Positions 7,696-15,967 of a stretch of DNA of 64,000 nt are shown here, in pieces. Each line of letters opens with the position of its first letter. The stretch's first letter is position 1. Under the pieces are notes generated by a model, which was not told the DNA's origin, did no database searches, and saw nothing but the letters and a program-made list of their open reading frames with translations. Source of the DNA: Roseomonas sp. AR75 (GTDB lineage: Bacteria > Pseudomonadota > Alphaproteobacteria > Acetobacterales > Acetobacteraceae); assembly GCF_005222815.1 (NCBI RefSeq), contig NZ_STGB01000005.1, positions 496,001 through 560,000 on the forward strand, in the 5' to 3' direction. The translations under genes were made by a program, and so were the position numbers.

Positions 7696-8657
7696 GCGGC
7701 GATCTCCTCGATGGGGCGGCGCGCGGCGATCAGGTCGATCAGCGCGTCATGCGTCGGCGTGGCGATGCCTCCCTTCCGGCCGAGCCGGGCGATGGCGCCG
7801 TTCAGGCTGTCGATCTCGGTCCGCCGCCCCGCCGCGATGTCCTGCAGCATGGACGATCGATGCCCCGCGCTGCGCGGCAGCACGATGGGCGTCAGCGTGT
7901 CGCGCGCATAGGCGACGCCCGATGCCGCCGGGCGATAGCCATGCTCGGCCGCCAGCACCGCCAGCGTCTCCTCGGCCAGCCGCTCGATAAGCCCGCGCGT
8001 CGCGGGGTGGGTCACCAGCTCGCCATAGGTCAGGCCGGTCAGCGCGCCGGTCGGGTTCATGCAGGTGTTGAACAGCAGCTTGAACAGCACCGTCTCGCGG
8101 ATCGCGGGATCCACGCGGATCGGCAGGAAGCCGGCCTGCGCCGCGGCGACGAAGCGTTCCAGCGGCGCGGTCGCGTCGCCCAGCAGCGGGCCGGCATTGA
8201 TCGGGCTCGACGCCGCCTTGCTCGCGACATGCGCGACGCCCTGCCGTTCCAGCCCGATCATCATCGCCGAGGCATAGACGGGGATCGCCGGGCCGAGCGC
8301 GGCGCGGATCGCCTCCGACGCGCCGATGCCGTTGTGCAGCGACAGCACGGCGCGCGGCGCCGGCGCTGCACCGGCGAAGGGGGCGAGCGCCGCGGCGATG
8401 TCATGCGCCTTGGTGGTGACGACGAGCATGTCGCAGCCGCGTGCGCCATCCGATGGCGTGGCCGCGTCCTCGATGGCGATCGAGCCGGCGGGCAGGGCGT
8501 GATCGCCGTGCAGGCCGCTGACCGTGATCGCGCCGTCGCGCAGCGCGGCGACGGACGCGGCGCGCGCCAGCAGCGTCACGCGCTGGCCGGCGACCGCCAA
8601 CGACGCCGCGATGCCGAGGCCGACCGAGCCGGCGCCGATGACCGTGGCGGCGATCAT
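7692..8657 (-). CDS. Ketopantoate reductase family (ApbA/PanE-like) oxidoreductase
   Basis: 321 residues. N-terminal Rossmann domain with VIGAGSVGLGIAASLA, then VVTTKAHD (a family hallmark) and SLHNGIG (the NG substrate motif). The C-terminal helical domain has the catalytic Lys region ETVLFKLLFNTCMNP. PanE reduces 2-dehydropantoate to pantoate with NADPH, but the family includes many paralogues; in this operon (SAM methyltransferase, sulfotransferase, cupin) a role in tailoring of a small molecule is as likely as pantothenate synthesis. Both ends overlap neighbours by 4 nt (ATGA), so translation is coupled. Confidence 0.88.
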   Translation of the reverse strand: MIAATVIGAGSVGLGIAASLAVAGQRVTLLARAASVAALRDGAITVSGLHGDHALPAGSIAIEDAATPSDGARGCDMLVVTTKAHDIAAALAPFAGAAPAPRAVLSLHNGIGASEAIRAALGPAIPVYASAMMIGLERQGVAHVASKAASSPINAGPLLGDATAPLERFVAAAQAGFLPIRVDPAIRETVLFKLLFNTCMNPTGALTGLTYGELVTHPATRGLIERLAEETLAVLAAEHGYRPAASGVAYARDTLTPIVLPRSAGHRSSMLQDIAAGRRTEIDSLNGAIARLGRKGGIATPTHDALIDLIAARRPIEEIAA

Positions 8658-9283
8658 CGCGCAAGCCCGCTCCGCATCCCGTCCGCCTGCGCCGCTACCC
8701 TGGCCTGCAACTCGGCGGTCGTGTTCCGGCTCGGATAGGGCACCGCCGGCCCCGGCACGCCGAGATGCGCGCAGAGCGGTTCCCAGCCGTCGCCCAGCCG
8801 ATGCACGAGAAGACGCTCGGCCGGCACCGTCGCCAAGACATCCGCCACATGCGCCTCGTAGCGTCCGATCATGAAGTCGCGTTCGCCGGCACGGTCGCCG
8901 AACGCCTTCTCGACGATCCGGACGCTGACGGACTGGCGGTCCGTCGTCGTGCCGACGAACTTCAGGATCGTCGCCTCGAAGCTGGTCCACCAGCTTTCGG
9001 GACTGCGCCAGGTGAGGATGACCTTCGCCTGCGGATACACCGCCATGAGTTCGCGCCAGTAGTGGGCGGAGGGCCAGTCCACGCAGGCATTGTAGCCCTC
9101 GAACAGCGCGTCCCAGTCCGGGACACCGCTGTCCATGAACGCGCGCCAGCGGGCCTTCATGATCGGGTTCTCGGTGACCTCGAACATGTGGTGGCAGGGC
9201 CCGAAGCCCAGGATGTTCAGCGCCTCGCGCAGGGAATCCGTGCCGGTCCGCCCCCAGCCGGCGCCGATGACGCTGAGCGTCAT
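8654..9283 (-). CDS. Sulfotransferase family protein
   Basis: 209 residues. The 5'-phosphosulfate loop lies at the N-terminus, GAGWGRTGTDSLREAL (residues 7-22), followed by GFGPCHHMFEV and a 3'-phosphate region around VILTWRSPESWWTS. This matches the sulfotransferase group that transfers sulfate from PAPS to small acceptors; the acceptor is unknown. It lies between the methyltransferase and the ketopantoate-reductase-like gene, with ATGA overlaps on both sides. Confidence 0.85.
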   Translation of the reverse strand: MTLSVIGAGWGRTGTDSLREALNILGFGPCHHMFEVTENPIMKARWRAFMDSGVPDWDALFEGYNACVDWPSAHYWRELMAVYPQAKVILTWRSPESWWTSFEATILKFVGTTTDRQSVSVRIVEKAFGDRAGERDFMIGRYEAHVADVLATVPAERLLVHRLGDGWEPLCAHLGVPGPAVPYPSRNTTAELQARVAAQADGMRSGLAR

Positions 9284-10065
9284 GGCGCAGCGACCAGACA
9301 GCGGAAGCGCGCGCCGACGCGGAAGCCGCCATCGGGCTGGCGGAACGGCGCGAGCGCGGCGCGGTGCGCGGCGACGAAGGCGTCATGGCCCGAATGCTCG
9401 ACGGCGCGCACCGCGACGCCGGCCGAGCCCAGCCCGCGCAGCGCGGTCGCCTCGTCCGGGTAGGACCAGTGCGTGTCCACGTCGAACACCGCGCCGGGCG
9501 CCAGCCCGCCCGCCGCGGCGAAGGCGCGCAGCGCCGCCTCGTCCGACAGCGCGAAGGGGCCGGGCGCACCGGGCGGCGGCGCCGGCAGCAGCGGCTTCAG
9601 CGCCGCGACGAGCGAGGAGGCCTCCATCCCCGCCGGCTCGCCCCAGGTCATGATCACGATCATGCCGCCGGGCTTCGTCACGCGCCCGGCCTCGCGCAGC
9701 GCCTGCGCGGGATCGCCCGCATACTGGAAGGCATTGAAGCCGGTGACGAGGTCGAAGCGGTCGTCGTCGAAGGGCAGCGCCTCGATGTCGCCCTGGCGGA
9801 AATCGGCGCCCGGCGTGCGTTCGCGCGCAATGGCGAGCAGCGCGTCCGCGGCGTCGATGCCGGCGACGGTCGCGCCGCGCGTGGCCGACAGCGAAGCGGC
9901 CATGCCCGCGCCGCAGCCGACATCCAGGTGGCGCGTGCCCGCACCGACGCCGGCATGGTCCAGCACGGCATGGAAGGCGGCGGCGCACTGGCCCTCCTGC
10001 ACCTCGGCCCAGTCTCGGGCGCGTGCGCCCCAGAGGCGCCCGTTGATGTCGGACGTCTTGGTCAT
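9280..10065 (-). CDS. Class I SAM-dependent methyltransferase
   Basis: 261 residues. Motif I is HLDVGCGAGMAASL, the acidic end of strand 2 is AGIDAADALLAIA, motif II is FRQGDIEALPFDDDRFDLV, then NAFQYAGDPAQALREAGRVTKPGG. This is a UbiE/Methyltransf_11-type small-molecule methyltransferase; substrate unknown. It is the first gene of a four-gene operon (methyltransferase, sulfotransferase, ketopantoate-reductase-like, cupin) in which every junction is an ATGA overlap. The promoter should lie in the short gap 10066-10084 or further upstream; no clear element is visible. Confidence 0.9.
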   Translation of the reverse strand: MTKTSDINGRLWGARARDWAEVQEGQCAAAFHAVLDHAGVGAGTRHLDVGCGAGMAASLSATRGATVAGIDAADALLAIARERTPGADFRQGDIEALPFDDDRFDLVTGFNAFQYAGDPAQALREAGRVTKPGGMIVIMTWGEPAGMEASSLVAALKPLLPAPPPGAPGPFALSDEAALRAFAAAGGLAPGAVFDVDTHWSYPDEATALRGLGSAGVAVRAVEHSGHDAFVAAHRAALAPFRQPDGGFRVGARFRCLVAAP

Positions 10066-10084
10066 CCGCGCGTCACTCCCCGAT

Positions 10085-10735
10085 TCACGTGAAGGCCGAC
10101 ATGAGAAGAACGAAAGCGGGCGCCGGGGCGACCGCCACCAGCACGCTCGCCAGGAACTGGCGGAAGCTGAACAGCCGGCTCAGCCCTGCCGCCATCGCGA
10201 TGCCGCCGCCACCGCCAAGCAGCGTGTTGCCGGGCGTGTTGATCAGCAGCACGAGGCAGAGGCACCGATGGTGCAGCAGCCGGCCGCCGAGGCGCCGCAC
10301 CGGCGATGCGTGAGCCGGAGACGACACGGCGGCATCGCGCGCCTGGCGCTCCATGGCGGCGGCGGCCCGGTCGAGACACAGTCGCACGAGCAGGCGCTGC
10401 ACGCGATGCCGGGGCACCGACCGGCCGATGCCGAAGGCCAGCAGCAGTCCCGCGACGGTCGCGGCATAGACCTCGACCGCCAGTTGCGCGCCGCACAGCG
10501 CGAGGAGCAGGAAGCCCACCTCGGCGCCGGGCAGGAAGGGAATCGCGATCAGCACGGATTGCAGCAGCAGCAGGGCATGGACGAGCGGCGGGCCGAGCAT
10601 CTCCTCCTGCGCCAGGCGTCGCAGGTCCAGCAGGCTGTCGAGGACGCCGGCCACGTACGACCCCCCGAGGAACGACAGCACCGCCAGCACGAGAACGGCG
10701 AGGCCGAGCCAAGGCATCGCGCGGCGCGGGCCCAT
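10085..10735 (-). CDS. Multi-pass membrane protein (TVP38/DedA-like), unknown substrate
   Basis: Several hydrophobic segments separated by short basic loops. Distinctive glycine and proline motifs are IPFLPGAEVGFLLLALCG, AFGIGRSVPRHRV and LINTPGNTLLGGGGGIAM. The PGAE and NTPGN re-entrant elements resemble SNARE-associated TVP38/DedA membrane proteins, but I am not certain of the family. The frame is open back to 10852. I prefer the ATG at 10735 (MGPRRAM) because the upstream part lacks protein character; no ribosome binding site settles this. It ends 19 nt before the methyltransferase operon on the same strand. Confidence 0.65.
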   Translation of the reverse strand: MGPRRAMPWLGLAVLVLAVLSFLGGSYVAGVLDSLLDLRRLAQEEMLGPPLVHALLLLQSVLIAIPFLPGAEVGFLLLALCGAQLAVEVYAATVAGLLLAFGIGRSVPRHRVQRLLVRLCLDRAAAAMERQARDAAVSSPAHASPVRRLGGRLLHHRCLCLVLLINTPGNTLLGGGGGIAMAAGLSRLFSFRQFLASVLVAVAPAPAFVLLMSAFT

Positions 10736-10882
10736 CAGCGGCAGCGGCGCGCAGGGAAGCGGGCGCCCTGCGGCGCTGTTGCCTGCCTGCCTTCCCTGGC
10801 GTGCTGCCGATCCATGCCTCGATGCTCGCCCGATCACGGGGCTGGCGGACACATGGTGGGCTAAAGCGGACTAAATCGACGC

Positions 10883-12439
10883 CTATCGCAGCGCGTCGGC
10901 GTCCTCTGGCGGCGCCAACCCGGCGGCGACGCGCAGGAAGGTGTGGGCGCGCGCCTGGTAGTCCGGGTTGGTCGACAGCCAACGCCCCGCCAGCCGCGCG
11001 GCGGCAAGCGCCGGCGCGGTCTGGTTCAGCCGCGCGAAGGTAGCGGCCGCCGCGTCAAGGTCGCCCGCGCCGACCTGCGCGATGGCGCCCAGCACCAAGG
11101 GCGGCGCGGCGTTCGCCATGCCGAGCAGCGCGGCCTGCGCCGCGGCCGCCGCGCCCACATAATCGCGGGCGGCGAACCGGGCGAAGCCCAGCGCGCAGAG
11201 CATCTCGCCGCGCGCCGGATCGCGGGGGCTGTGGCGCAGCGCGGCCTCGGCGAGCGGCACGCCGCGGGACGGCTCGCCGTGCAGCGCCTCGTTCAGGCTG
11301 AGCCAGGCCAGCGTGACCGCGCAGTTGGGGTTGAGGTCATGCGCATGCCGCAGCGCCGCCAGGCCCGCCGCCTGGTCCTGCGCCATGAAGGCCAGCAGCC
11401 CCTTCTGCCGCCAGGCGTGATGGTCCTGCGCGTCCAGCGCGATCGCCGCATCAGCCGCATCGCGGCCCGCCGCAACGGTGGCGGCGAAGTCCTCCGTCGT
11501 GCCGTGATAGGCATGCCACCAGGCCACCGCGGCGAGGACGCGCTGCGCGAGGCCGCAGGCGGGGTCGGCCGCCAGGGCCTCGCGCGCCAGCGCCGCCGCA
11601 CGGTCGCGCGGCGCGGTGTCGAAGGCCATCTCGCCGGCCGACATCGCCGCCCATGCCGCCTGCGCGAGGCCATAGGCGCCGAGGTCCGCCGGCGGCGTGC
11701 GTCGCGCGCGCAGCGATTCCGCGCCGTCGATCTGCGGCGCCAGCGCGGCGGCGATCCCCGCGGCGATCCGCGCCTGCATGGCGAAGGGATCGCCGATCTC
11801 GCCATCGAAATTCTCGGCCCAGACATGGCCGCCCTGCGCGGCGTCGATCAGCTGCGCCGTCGCGCGTACGCGCCCCGCGGCGACGCGCACGCTGCCCTCG
11901 ACGACGTAGCGCACGCCGAGCGCCCGCGCGACGATGCGCACGTCCCGCGCCTGCCCCCGCCACGCGAAGGCGGAATTGCGCGCCACCACGAAGAGGTCCC
12001 GGAAGCGCGACAGCTCCGTCGTCACGTCCTCGACGATGCAGTCCGCCAGCCAGGCCCAGGCGGGATCGCCGCCGAGATCGGCGAAGGGCAGCACCACCAC
12101 CGAAGGCCTGTCCGGCGGCTCCGGCTCATCCTCGGCGATGGCGACGGCGCGCACCGCATGGCCGAACCTCAGGCCGCGGCCGGGGATGGTGAGCACCGCC
12201 TCGCGCCCGAGTATCTGCCGCAGCGTGGCGACCTGGACGTTGAGGTTGTTGTCGCCGACGATGGCGTCGCCCCACACCGCCAGCATGACCTCGTCGCGGC
12301 CGAGCACGCGGCCGGCATGGGCGACGAGATGCAGCAGCAGGTCGTAGGCCCGCGCGCCAAGCGGCAGCGGCACGCCGCCGCGGAGCACCTGCCGCAGCGA
12401 CGGCCGCAGGATGCAGTCCTGGAAGTGAAACGCCTCCAC
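10883..12439 (-). CDS. Winged-helix regulator with TolB-like and TPR domains
   Basis: 518 residues from the GTG at 12439. Residues 1-95 form an OmpR/CadC-type winged helix (LGARAYDLLLHLVAHAGR, WGDAIVGDNNLNVQVATLRQ, IPGRGLRFG). Residues about 120-245 are a TolB-like N-domain as found in bacterial adenylyl-cyclase/CadC-type regulators (SVVVLPFADLGGDPA, LADCIVEDVTTELSR, GVRYVVEGSVR, TAQLIDAAQGGHVWAENFDG). The rest is helical TPR-like repeat. No transmembrane helix and no cyclase domain are seen, so it probably acts as a soluble, ligand- or partner-sensing regulator. The upstream 223 nt (12440-12662) hold no gene. A second regulator with the same TolB-TPR end lies at 60914. Confidence 0.85.
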   Translation of the reverse strand: MEAFHFQDCILRPSLRQVLRGGVPLPLGARAYDLLLHLVAHAGRVLGRDEVMLAVWGDAIVGDNNLNVQVATLRQILGREAVLTIPGRGLRFGHAVRAVAIAEDEPEPPDRPSVVVLPFADLGGDPAWAWLADCIVEDVTTELSRFRDLFVVARNSAFAWRGQARDVRIVARALGVRYVVEGSVRVAAGRVRATAQLIDAAQGGHVWAENFDGEIGDPFAMQARIAAGIAAALAPQIDGAESLRARRTPPADLGAYGLAQAAWAAMSAGEMAFDTAPRDRAAALAREALAADPACGLAQRVLAAVAWWHAYHGTTEDFAATVAAGRDAADAAIALDAQDHHAWRQKGLLAFMAQDQAAGLAALRHAHDLNPNCAVTLAWLSLNEALHGEPSRGVPLAEAALRHSPRDPARGEMLCALGFARFAARDYVGAAAAAQAALLGMANAAPPLVLGAIAQVGAGDLDAAAATFARLNQTAPALAAARLAGRWLSTNPDYQARAHTFLRVAAGLAPPEDADALR

Positions 12440-12662
12440 GCTCAAGGATGGCCGCCCCGGTTCTCGGGATGGGGTTCGGTCGTGCCGGAAGCCGCCTCCC
12501 GATCCGGTCTTCCGCCGCCATTCGTAACGGACGGCCAGTCGGGACGCCACGGCCCATTGCGGAACCGATCGCCGTCGCCGCCGGCGGGCTTGGGCGGAGG
12601 TCGCTTCGACACGCGCATGGCGGACGCGCGGCCGAGGCACCGCGCGCAACCCTCGCGTGTCG

Positions 12663-13958
12663 TCAGACGGCGATGCGCCCGAACAGCGCCGTCAGCAGCG
12701 CGAACAGCGCGCCGCCGACCAGGAACCCCACCAGCGTGCCGTTGATGCGCACGTATTGCAGGTCCTTGCCCACGCGCAGCTCGATCTTCTCCGTCACCGT
12801 CGCGGTATCCCAGTTGCGCACGACGCCGGCGATGAAGTCGGCAAGCTGCGCACGGGCATTGGGCAGCAGCGCCACCAGCACCCGCTCCGCCGCGCGGTTC
12901 AGCCGCTCGCGCGCCGCCGGGTCCTCGGCCAGCACGGTGCCGAGATTGCCGAGCATGCCCGCCAGCACCTGCACCGTGCGGCCGGAGGGGTTGGCGGCGT
13001 CGGCCTCCATCGCCACGCGCAGCCGCGCCCAGACATCGCCGAGCCAGGCGGCCACGGCCGGATGCGCCAGCGCCTCCCGCACGGCGCGGCCGATCGCGGC
13101 GGCGCGTTCGGGGTCCTCCTCCATGCGGGCGATCTCGGCGCGCACCCATTCCTCGAAGGCGCGGCGCAGGTCGGAATCGCCGGGCTCGACGCGGTCGAGC
13201 TCATGGTTCAGCGCGCCCAGCACGCGGCGCGCGATGGCGGCGCCGGCGATCCAGCCGACCAGGCTGCCGCCTTCCGCGCGGACGCGGGCCTCGATGGCCT
13301 GGCGAAGCTGGTCCTCCTTCGCGGTCATCACGGCCTTGAGCTGGCCGACGGCCAGGCCGAACACCTCCTGGTGGCGGCCGCCCTCGATCAGGGTGGTCAG
13401 CGCGCGGGCGATCACCTTGGCCGCGCCGGGGCCGCCGGCGAGGCGGGGCACCAGGCGGGTGAGCAACCGCCGCGCGCGGCCATCCTCCAGGCTCGCCAGC
13501 ACCTTGGGCATGGCGCCGGCCAGCGCAACGGCCGCGGGGCGCACGGCCTCGGGGTCGGCGAGGAAATCCCGCAGGATCTTGCCGAGATCGAGCCGCGCCA
13601 GCACGCGGCGCACCTCGGCCTCGGTGAAGACGTGGTTCGCCACGAAGCGGCCGAGCCCGCCGCCCAGCCGCTCCTTCTGGTTGGGGATGATGGCGGTGTG
13701 CGGGATGGGCAGGCCGAGCGGGTGGCGGAACAGCGCCGTCACCGCGAACCAGTCGGCGATGCCGCCGACCACGCCGGCCTTGGCCGAGGCCTGGAGCAGT
13801 TCCGTCCAGTAGCCCGGCGGAAGCCAGTAGGAGCCGACCAGCAGCCCCGCCATGGCCAGCAGCAGCCCCGTCGCGACCGCCTTCTGCCGCGCCAGCGCCG
13901 CGCGCAGCGGGGCATCGGGATCGGGCAAGGGGGGGAGAGGGTCGTGTTCGCCGCGCAT
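12663..13958 (-). CDS. DUF445 family membrane-associated protein
   Basis: 431 residues. Family signature: AKAGVVGGIADWFAVTALFRHPLGLPIPHT followed by ALIPNQK-like HTAIIPNQKERLGGGLGRFV. A transmembrane helix lies near residues 28-48 (TGLLLAMAGLLVGSYWLP) and another at the C-terminus (GTLVGFLVGGALFALLTALFG), so a large helical region sits between two membrane anchors. Related to E. coli YjiN; the molecular role is not established. Confidence 0.9.
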   Translation of the reverse strand: MRGEHDPLPPLPDPDAPLRAALARQKAVATGLLLAMAGLLVGSYWLPPGYWTELLQASAKAGVVGGIADWFAVTALFRHPLGLPIPHTAIIPNQKERLGGGLGRFVANHVFTEAEVRRVLARLDLGKILRDFLADPEAVRPAAVALAGAMPKVLASLEDGRARRLLTRLVPRLAGGPGAAKVIARALTTLIEGGRHQEVFGLAVGQLKAVMTAKEDQLRQAIEARVRAEGGSLVGWIAGAAIARRVLGALNHELDRVEPGDSDLRRAFEEWVRAEIARMEEDPERAAAIGRAVREALAHPAVAAWLGDVWARLRVAMEADAANPSGRTVQVLAGMLGNLGTVLAEDPAARERLNRAAERVLVALLPNARAQLADFIAGVVRNWDTATVTEKIELRVGKDLQYVRINGTLVGFLVGGALFALLTALFGRIAV

Positions 13959-14053
13959 GCGCCTTCGAGGTAGGCGGGCCGAGGGGCTTTGCCCAGCGCC
14001 CCTTCCGCCAGGGGATGCATCGGGCTATAGGGACGCTACGTTATACGGTCACC

Positions 14054-14176
14054 ATGCAACGCTTCCTGTCCACCAACCCGCTCGACCTCTCTGCCGGCGC
14101 CGGAGCGCGCCTGGTGCTGGCGGCTGGCGTGCTGGCGGTGCTGTGGGCGGCGGTGGCCTGGGCGATGCAGGCATGA
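14054..14176 (+). CDS. Short single-helix membrane peptide leading a metal ABC operon
   Basis: A 40-residue frame: MQRFLSTNPLDLSAGAGA, then one hydrophobic helix (RLVLAAGVLAVLWAAVAWA) and MQA. Its stop overlaps the ATG of the ABC ATPase by 4 nt (ATGA), so it is placed as the first translated unit of the metal importer operon. It may be a small transporter-associated membrane protein or simply a leader that couples translation. There is no binding-protein gene upstream. The sequence just before it contains GTTATA, half of a Zur-like site, but no full palindrome. Confidence 0.5.
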   Translation: MQRFLSTNPLDLSAGAGARLVLAAGVLAVLWAAVAWAMQA

Positions 14177-14931
14177 CCGCGCCCGGCCCGGAGCTGCGCA
14201 TCGAGCACCTGACGGCGACCTATCGCCGGCATCCGGCGGTGCATCACCTGTCGGCCCGCTTCGCGCCGGGCAGCCTGACGGCCATCGTCGGACCGAACGG
14301 CGCGGGCAAGACCACGCTGCTGCGCACCGTCGCCGGGCTGCACAAGGCCGATGAGGGGCGGATCACCGCGACGCATGCGGATGGACGGCCGGCGCGCCTG
14401 GCGCTGCTGCCGCAGCAATCCGGCATGGACCGCGCCTTCCCGATCTGCTGCCGCGACGTGGTGTTGCAGGGGATGTGGTCGCGGCTCGGCCCCTTCCGCG
14501 GCGCGTCGGAGGCCGATCGGGCGCGGGTGGAGGCGGCGCTGGAGGCGGTCGGGCTCGGCGGCTTCGGCGGGCGATCCGTCGCCGAGATGTCGGCCGGGCA
14601 GTTCCAGCGGCTGCTGTTTGCGCGGCTGCTGGTGCAGGATGCCGCGCTGATCCTGCTGGACGAGCCCTTCAACGCCGTGGATGCGCGCACCGCCGCGGAC
14701 CTGCTGGCGATGGTGAAGCGCTGGCATGGCGAGGGCCGCACGGTGATCGCCGTGCTCCACGACCTGGACCTGGTGCGCGACGAATTCCCCGATTGCCTGC
14801 TGCTGGCGCGCGAGAAGGTCGCCTTCGGTCCGAGCGCCGAGGTGCTGAGCGCGGCGAACCGGCTCAAGGCGCGGATGATGGCCGAGGCCTGGGACGAGGC
14901 GGCGCCGCGCTGCACGGCCGAGGCGGCGTGA
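14173..14931 (+). CDS. Zinc/manganese ABC transporter ATP-binding protein
   Basis: 252 residues. Walker A GPNGAGKT (40-47), Q-loop LLPQQSGMDRAFP (the extended form typical of Zn/Mn/Fe chelate importers), signature MSAGQFQR (about 139), Walker B LILLDEP (about 158) and switch His AVLHDLD. The family supplies ATP energy to ABC-3-type metal permeases such as ZnuB/MntB, and a permease of that type follows at 15094. The metal cannot be told from the ATPase. Start ATG 14173 is fixed by the overlap with the short leader frame. Confidence 0.9.
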   Translation: MTAPGPELRIEHLTATYRRHPAVHHLSARFAPGSLTAIVGPNGAGKTTLLRTVAGLHKADEGRITATHADGRPARLALLPQQSGMDRAFPICCRDVVLQGMWSRLGPFRGASEADRARVEAALEAVGLGGFGGRSVAEMSAGQFQRLLFARLLVQDAALILLDEPFNAVDARTAADLLAMVKRWHGEGRTVIAVLHDLDLVRDEFPDCLLLAREKVAFGPSAEVLSAANRLKARMMAEAWDEAAPRCTAEAA

Positions 14932-14980
14932 TCCGCGGCTGGCGGGCCGGGGAGGCCTGCTTGTTGGACATGCGGAGGTG

Positions 14981-15077
14981 CCCCCACCCCGACCCTCCCC
15001 CGCTTCGCGGGAGAGGGAGCAGGTCGCGCCGCCCGGATTCTCCCTCTCCCGCTTGCGGGGGAGGGTCGTGGTGGGGG
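14981..15077. repeat. GC-rich intergenic palindromic repeat, copy R2
   Basis: Lies between the ATPase and permease genes of the metal ABC operon. Its outer arms (14981-15001 and 15057-15077) are inverted copies with a single mismatch over 21 positions; inside are two hairpins centred on CGCTTCGCG and CGCTTGCGG. The first arm is identical to that of the copy at 33748. It fills most of the 162-nt gap inside what should be an operon. Confidence 0.85.
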
Positions 15078-15093
15078 CGGCGCGCGCTTCGCC

Positions 15094-15960
15094 ATGCTTG
15101 ACCCCCTGCTCGGCCCCTTCCTCGAATTCGGCTTCATGCGCCGCGCCCTGGTGGGCTGCCTGGCGCTGGCGGTCGCGGCGCCGCCGCTCGGCGTCTTCCT
15201 GATGCTCCGCCGCACCAGCCTGACGGCCGAAGTGCTGGCGCATGGCGTCACCCCCGGCATCGCGGCTGGCTTCCTGATCGCGGGGCTGTCGGTGCCGGCG
15301 ATGTCGCTGGGCGGGCTGGTCGCCGGCCTGATCGTCGCGCTCGGCGCCGGGGCGCTGTCGCGCGCCACCGGCGGGCGGGAGGACGCCTCGCTCACCGCGC
15401 TCTACCTCATCGCGCTGGCGCTCGGCGTCACGCTGGTCTCGCTGCGCGGCGACACGGCGGACCTGACGCATCTGCTGTTCGGCCAGGTGCTGGGCGTGGA
15501 CGACGCGGCGCTGCTGCTGATGGCGGGCGTGGCGACGATCACCCTGCCGGCGCTCGCGCTGGCCTGGCGGCCGTTGGCGCTCGAGACCTTCGACCCCGCC
15601 TTCGCCCAGGCCGAGGGCGCGCGGGGCGGCCTGTGGCACATGCTGTTCCTGGCGCTGGTCGTGCTGAATGTGCTCGCAGCGTTCCAGGCGATGGGCACGC
15701 TGATGGCCGTCGGGCTGATGATGCTGCCGGCGGTGGCGTCGCGGCACTGGGCGCGGGCGCTGTCGGGCATGGCCTATGCGGCCGTGGCGCTGGCGGCGGC
15801 CTCGGCCTTCGCGGGGCTGCTGGCGTCCTACCACCTGGACCTGCCCTCCGGTCCCGCCATCGTGCTGACGGCGGGGCTGCTCTGGGCCGTCTCGGTCATC
15901 GCGGGGCCGGTGGACGGGCTGGCGGCGCGGCTGCTGCGGCGGCCGCACCTCGCCGGGTAG
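15094..15960 (+). CDS. Zinc/manganese ABC transporter permease (ABC-3 family)
   Basis: 288 residues with about eight hydrophobic segments. ABC-3 signatures: FMRRALVGCLALAVAAPPLGVFLMLRR at the N-terminus, SLTAEVLAHGVTPGIAAGF (the cytoplasmic coupling region with the conserved His-Gly), and LAAFQAMGTLMAVGLMMLPA near the C-terminus. It would carry Zn or Mn across the inner membrane with the ATPase at 14173. No periplasmic binding protein is found nearby, so that component must be encoded elsewhere. Confidence 0.9.
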   Translation: MLDPLLGPFLEFGFMRRALVGCLALAVAAPPLGVFLMLRRTSLTAEVLAHGVTPGIAAGFLIAGLSVPAMSLGGLVAGLIVALGAGALSRATGGREDASLTALYLIALALGVTLVSLRGDTADLTHLLFGQVLGVDDAALLLMAGVATITLPALALAWRPLALETFDPAFAQAEGARGGLWHMLFLALVVLNVLAAFQAMGTLMAVGLMMLPAVASRHWARALSGMAYAAVALAAASAFAGLLASYHLDLPSGPAIVLTAGLLWAVSVIAGPVDGLAARLLRRPHLAG

Positions 15961-15967
15961 CGGCGGA

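Noticed and set aside
8654-9569. Fusion of ketopantoate reductase with the upstream sulfotransferase region in one frame
   Set aside because: The open frame continues upstream only by chance; the reductase starts at 8657 with VIGAGSVG, and the sulfotransferase is in a different frame with an ATGA overlap.
14025-14053. Zur box upstream of the metal importer
   Set aside because: Only a half site GTTATA is visible; the expected palindrome with a second half is missing.
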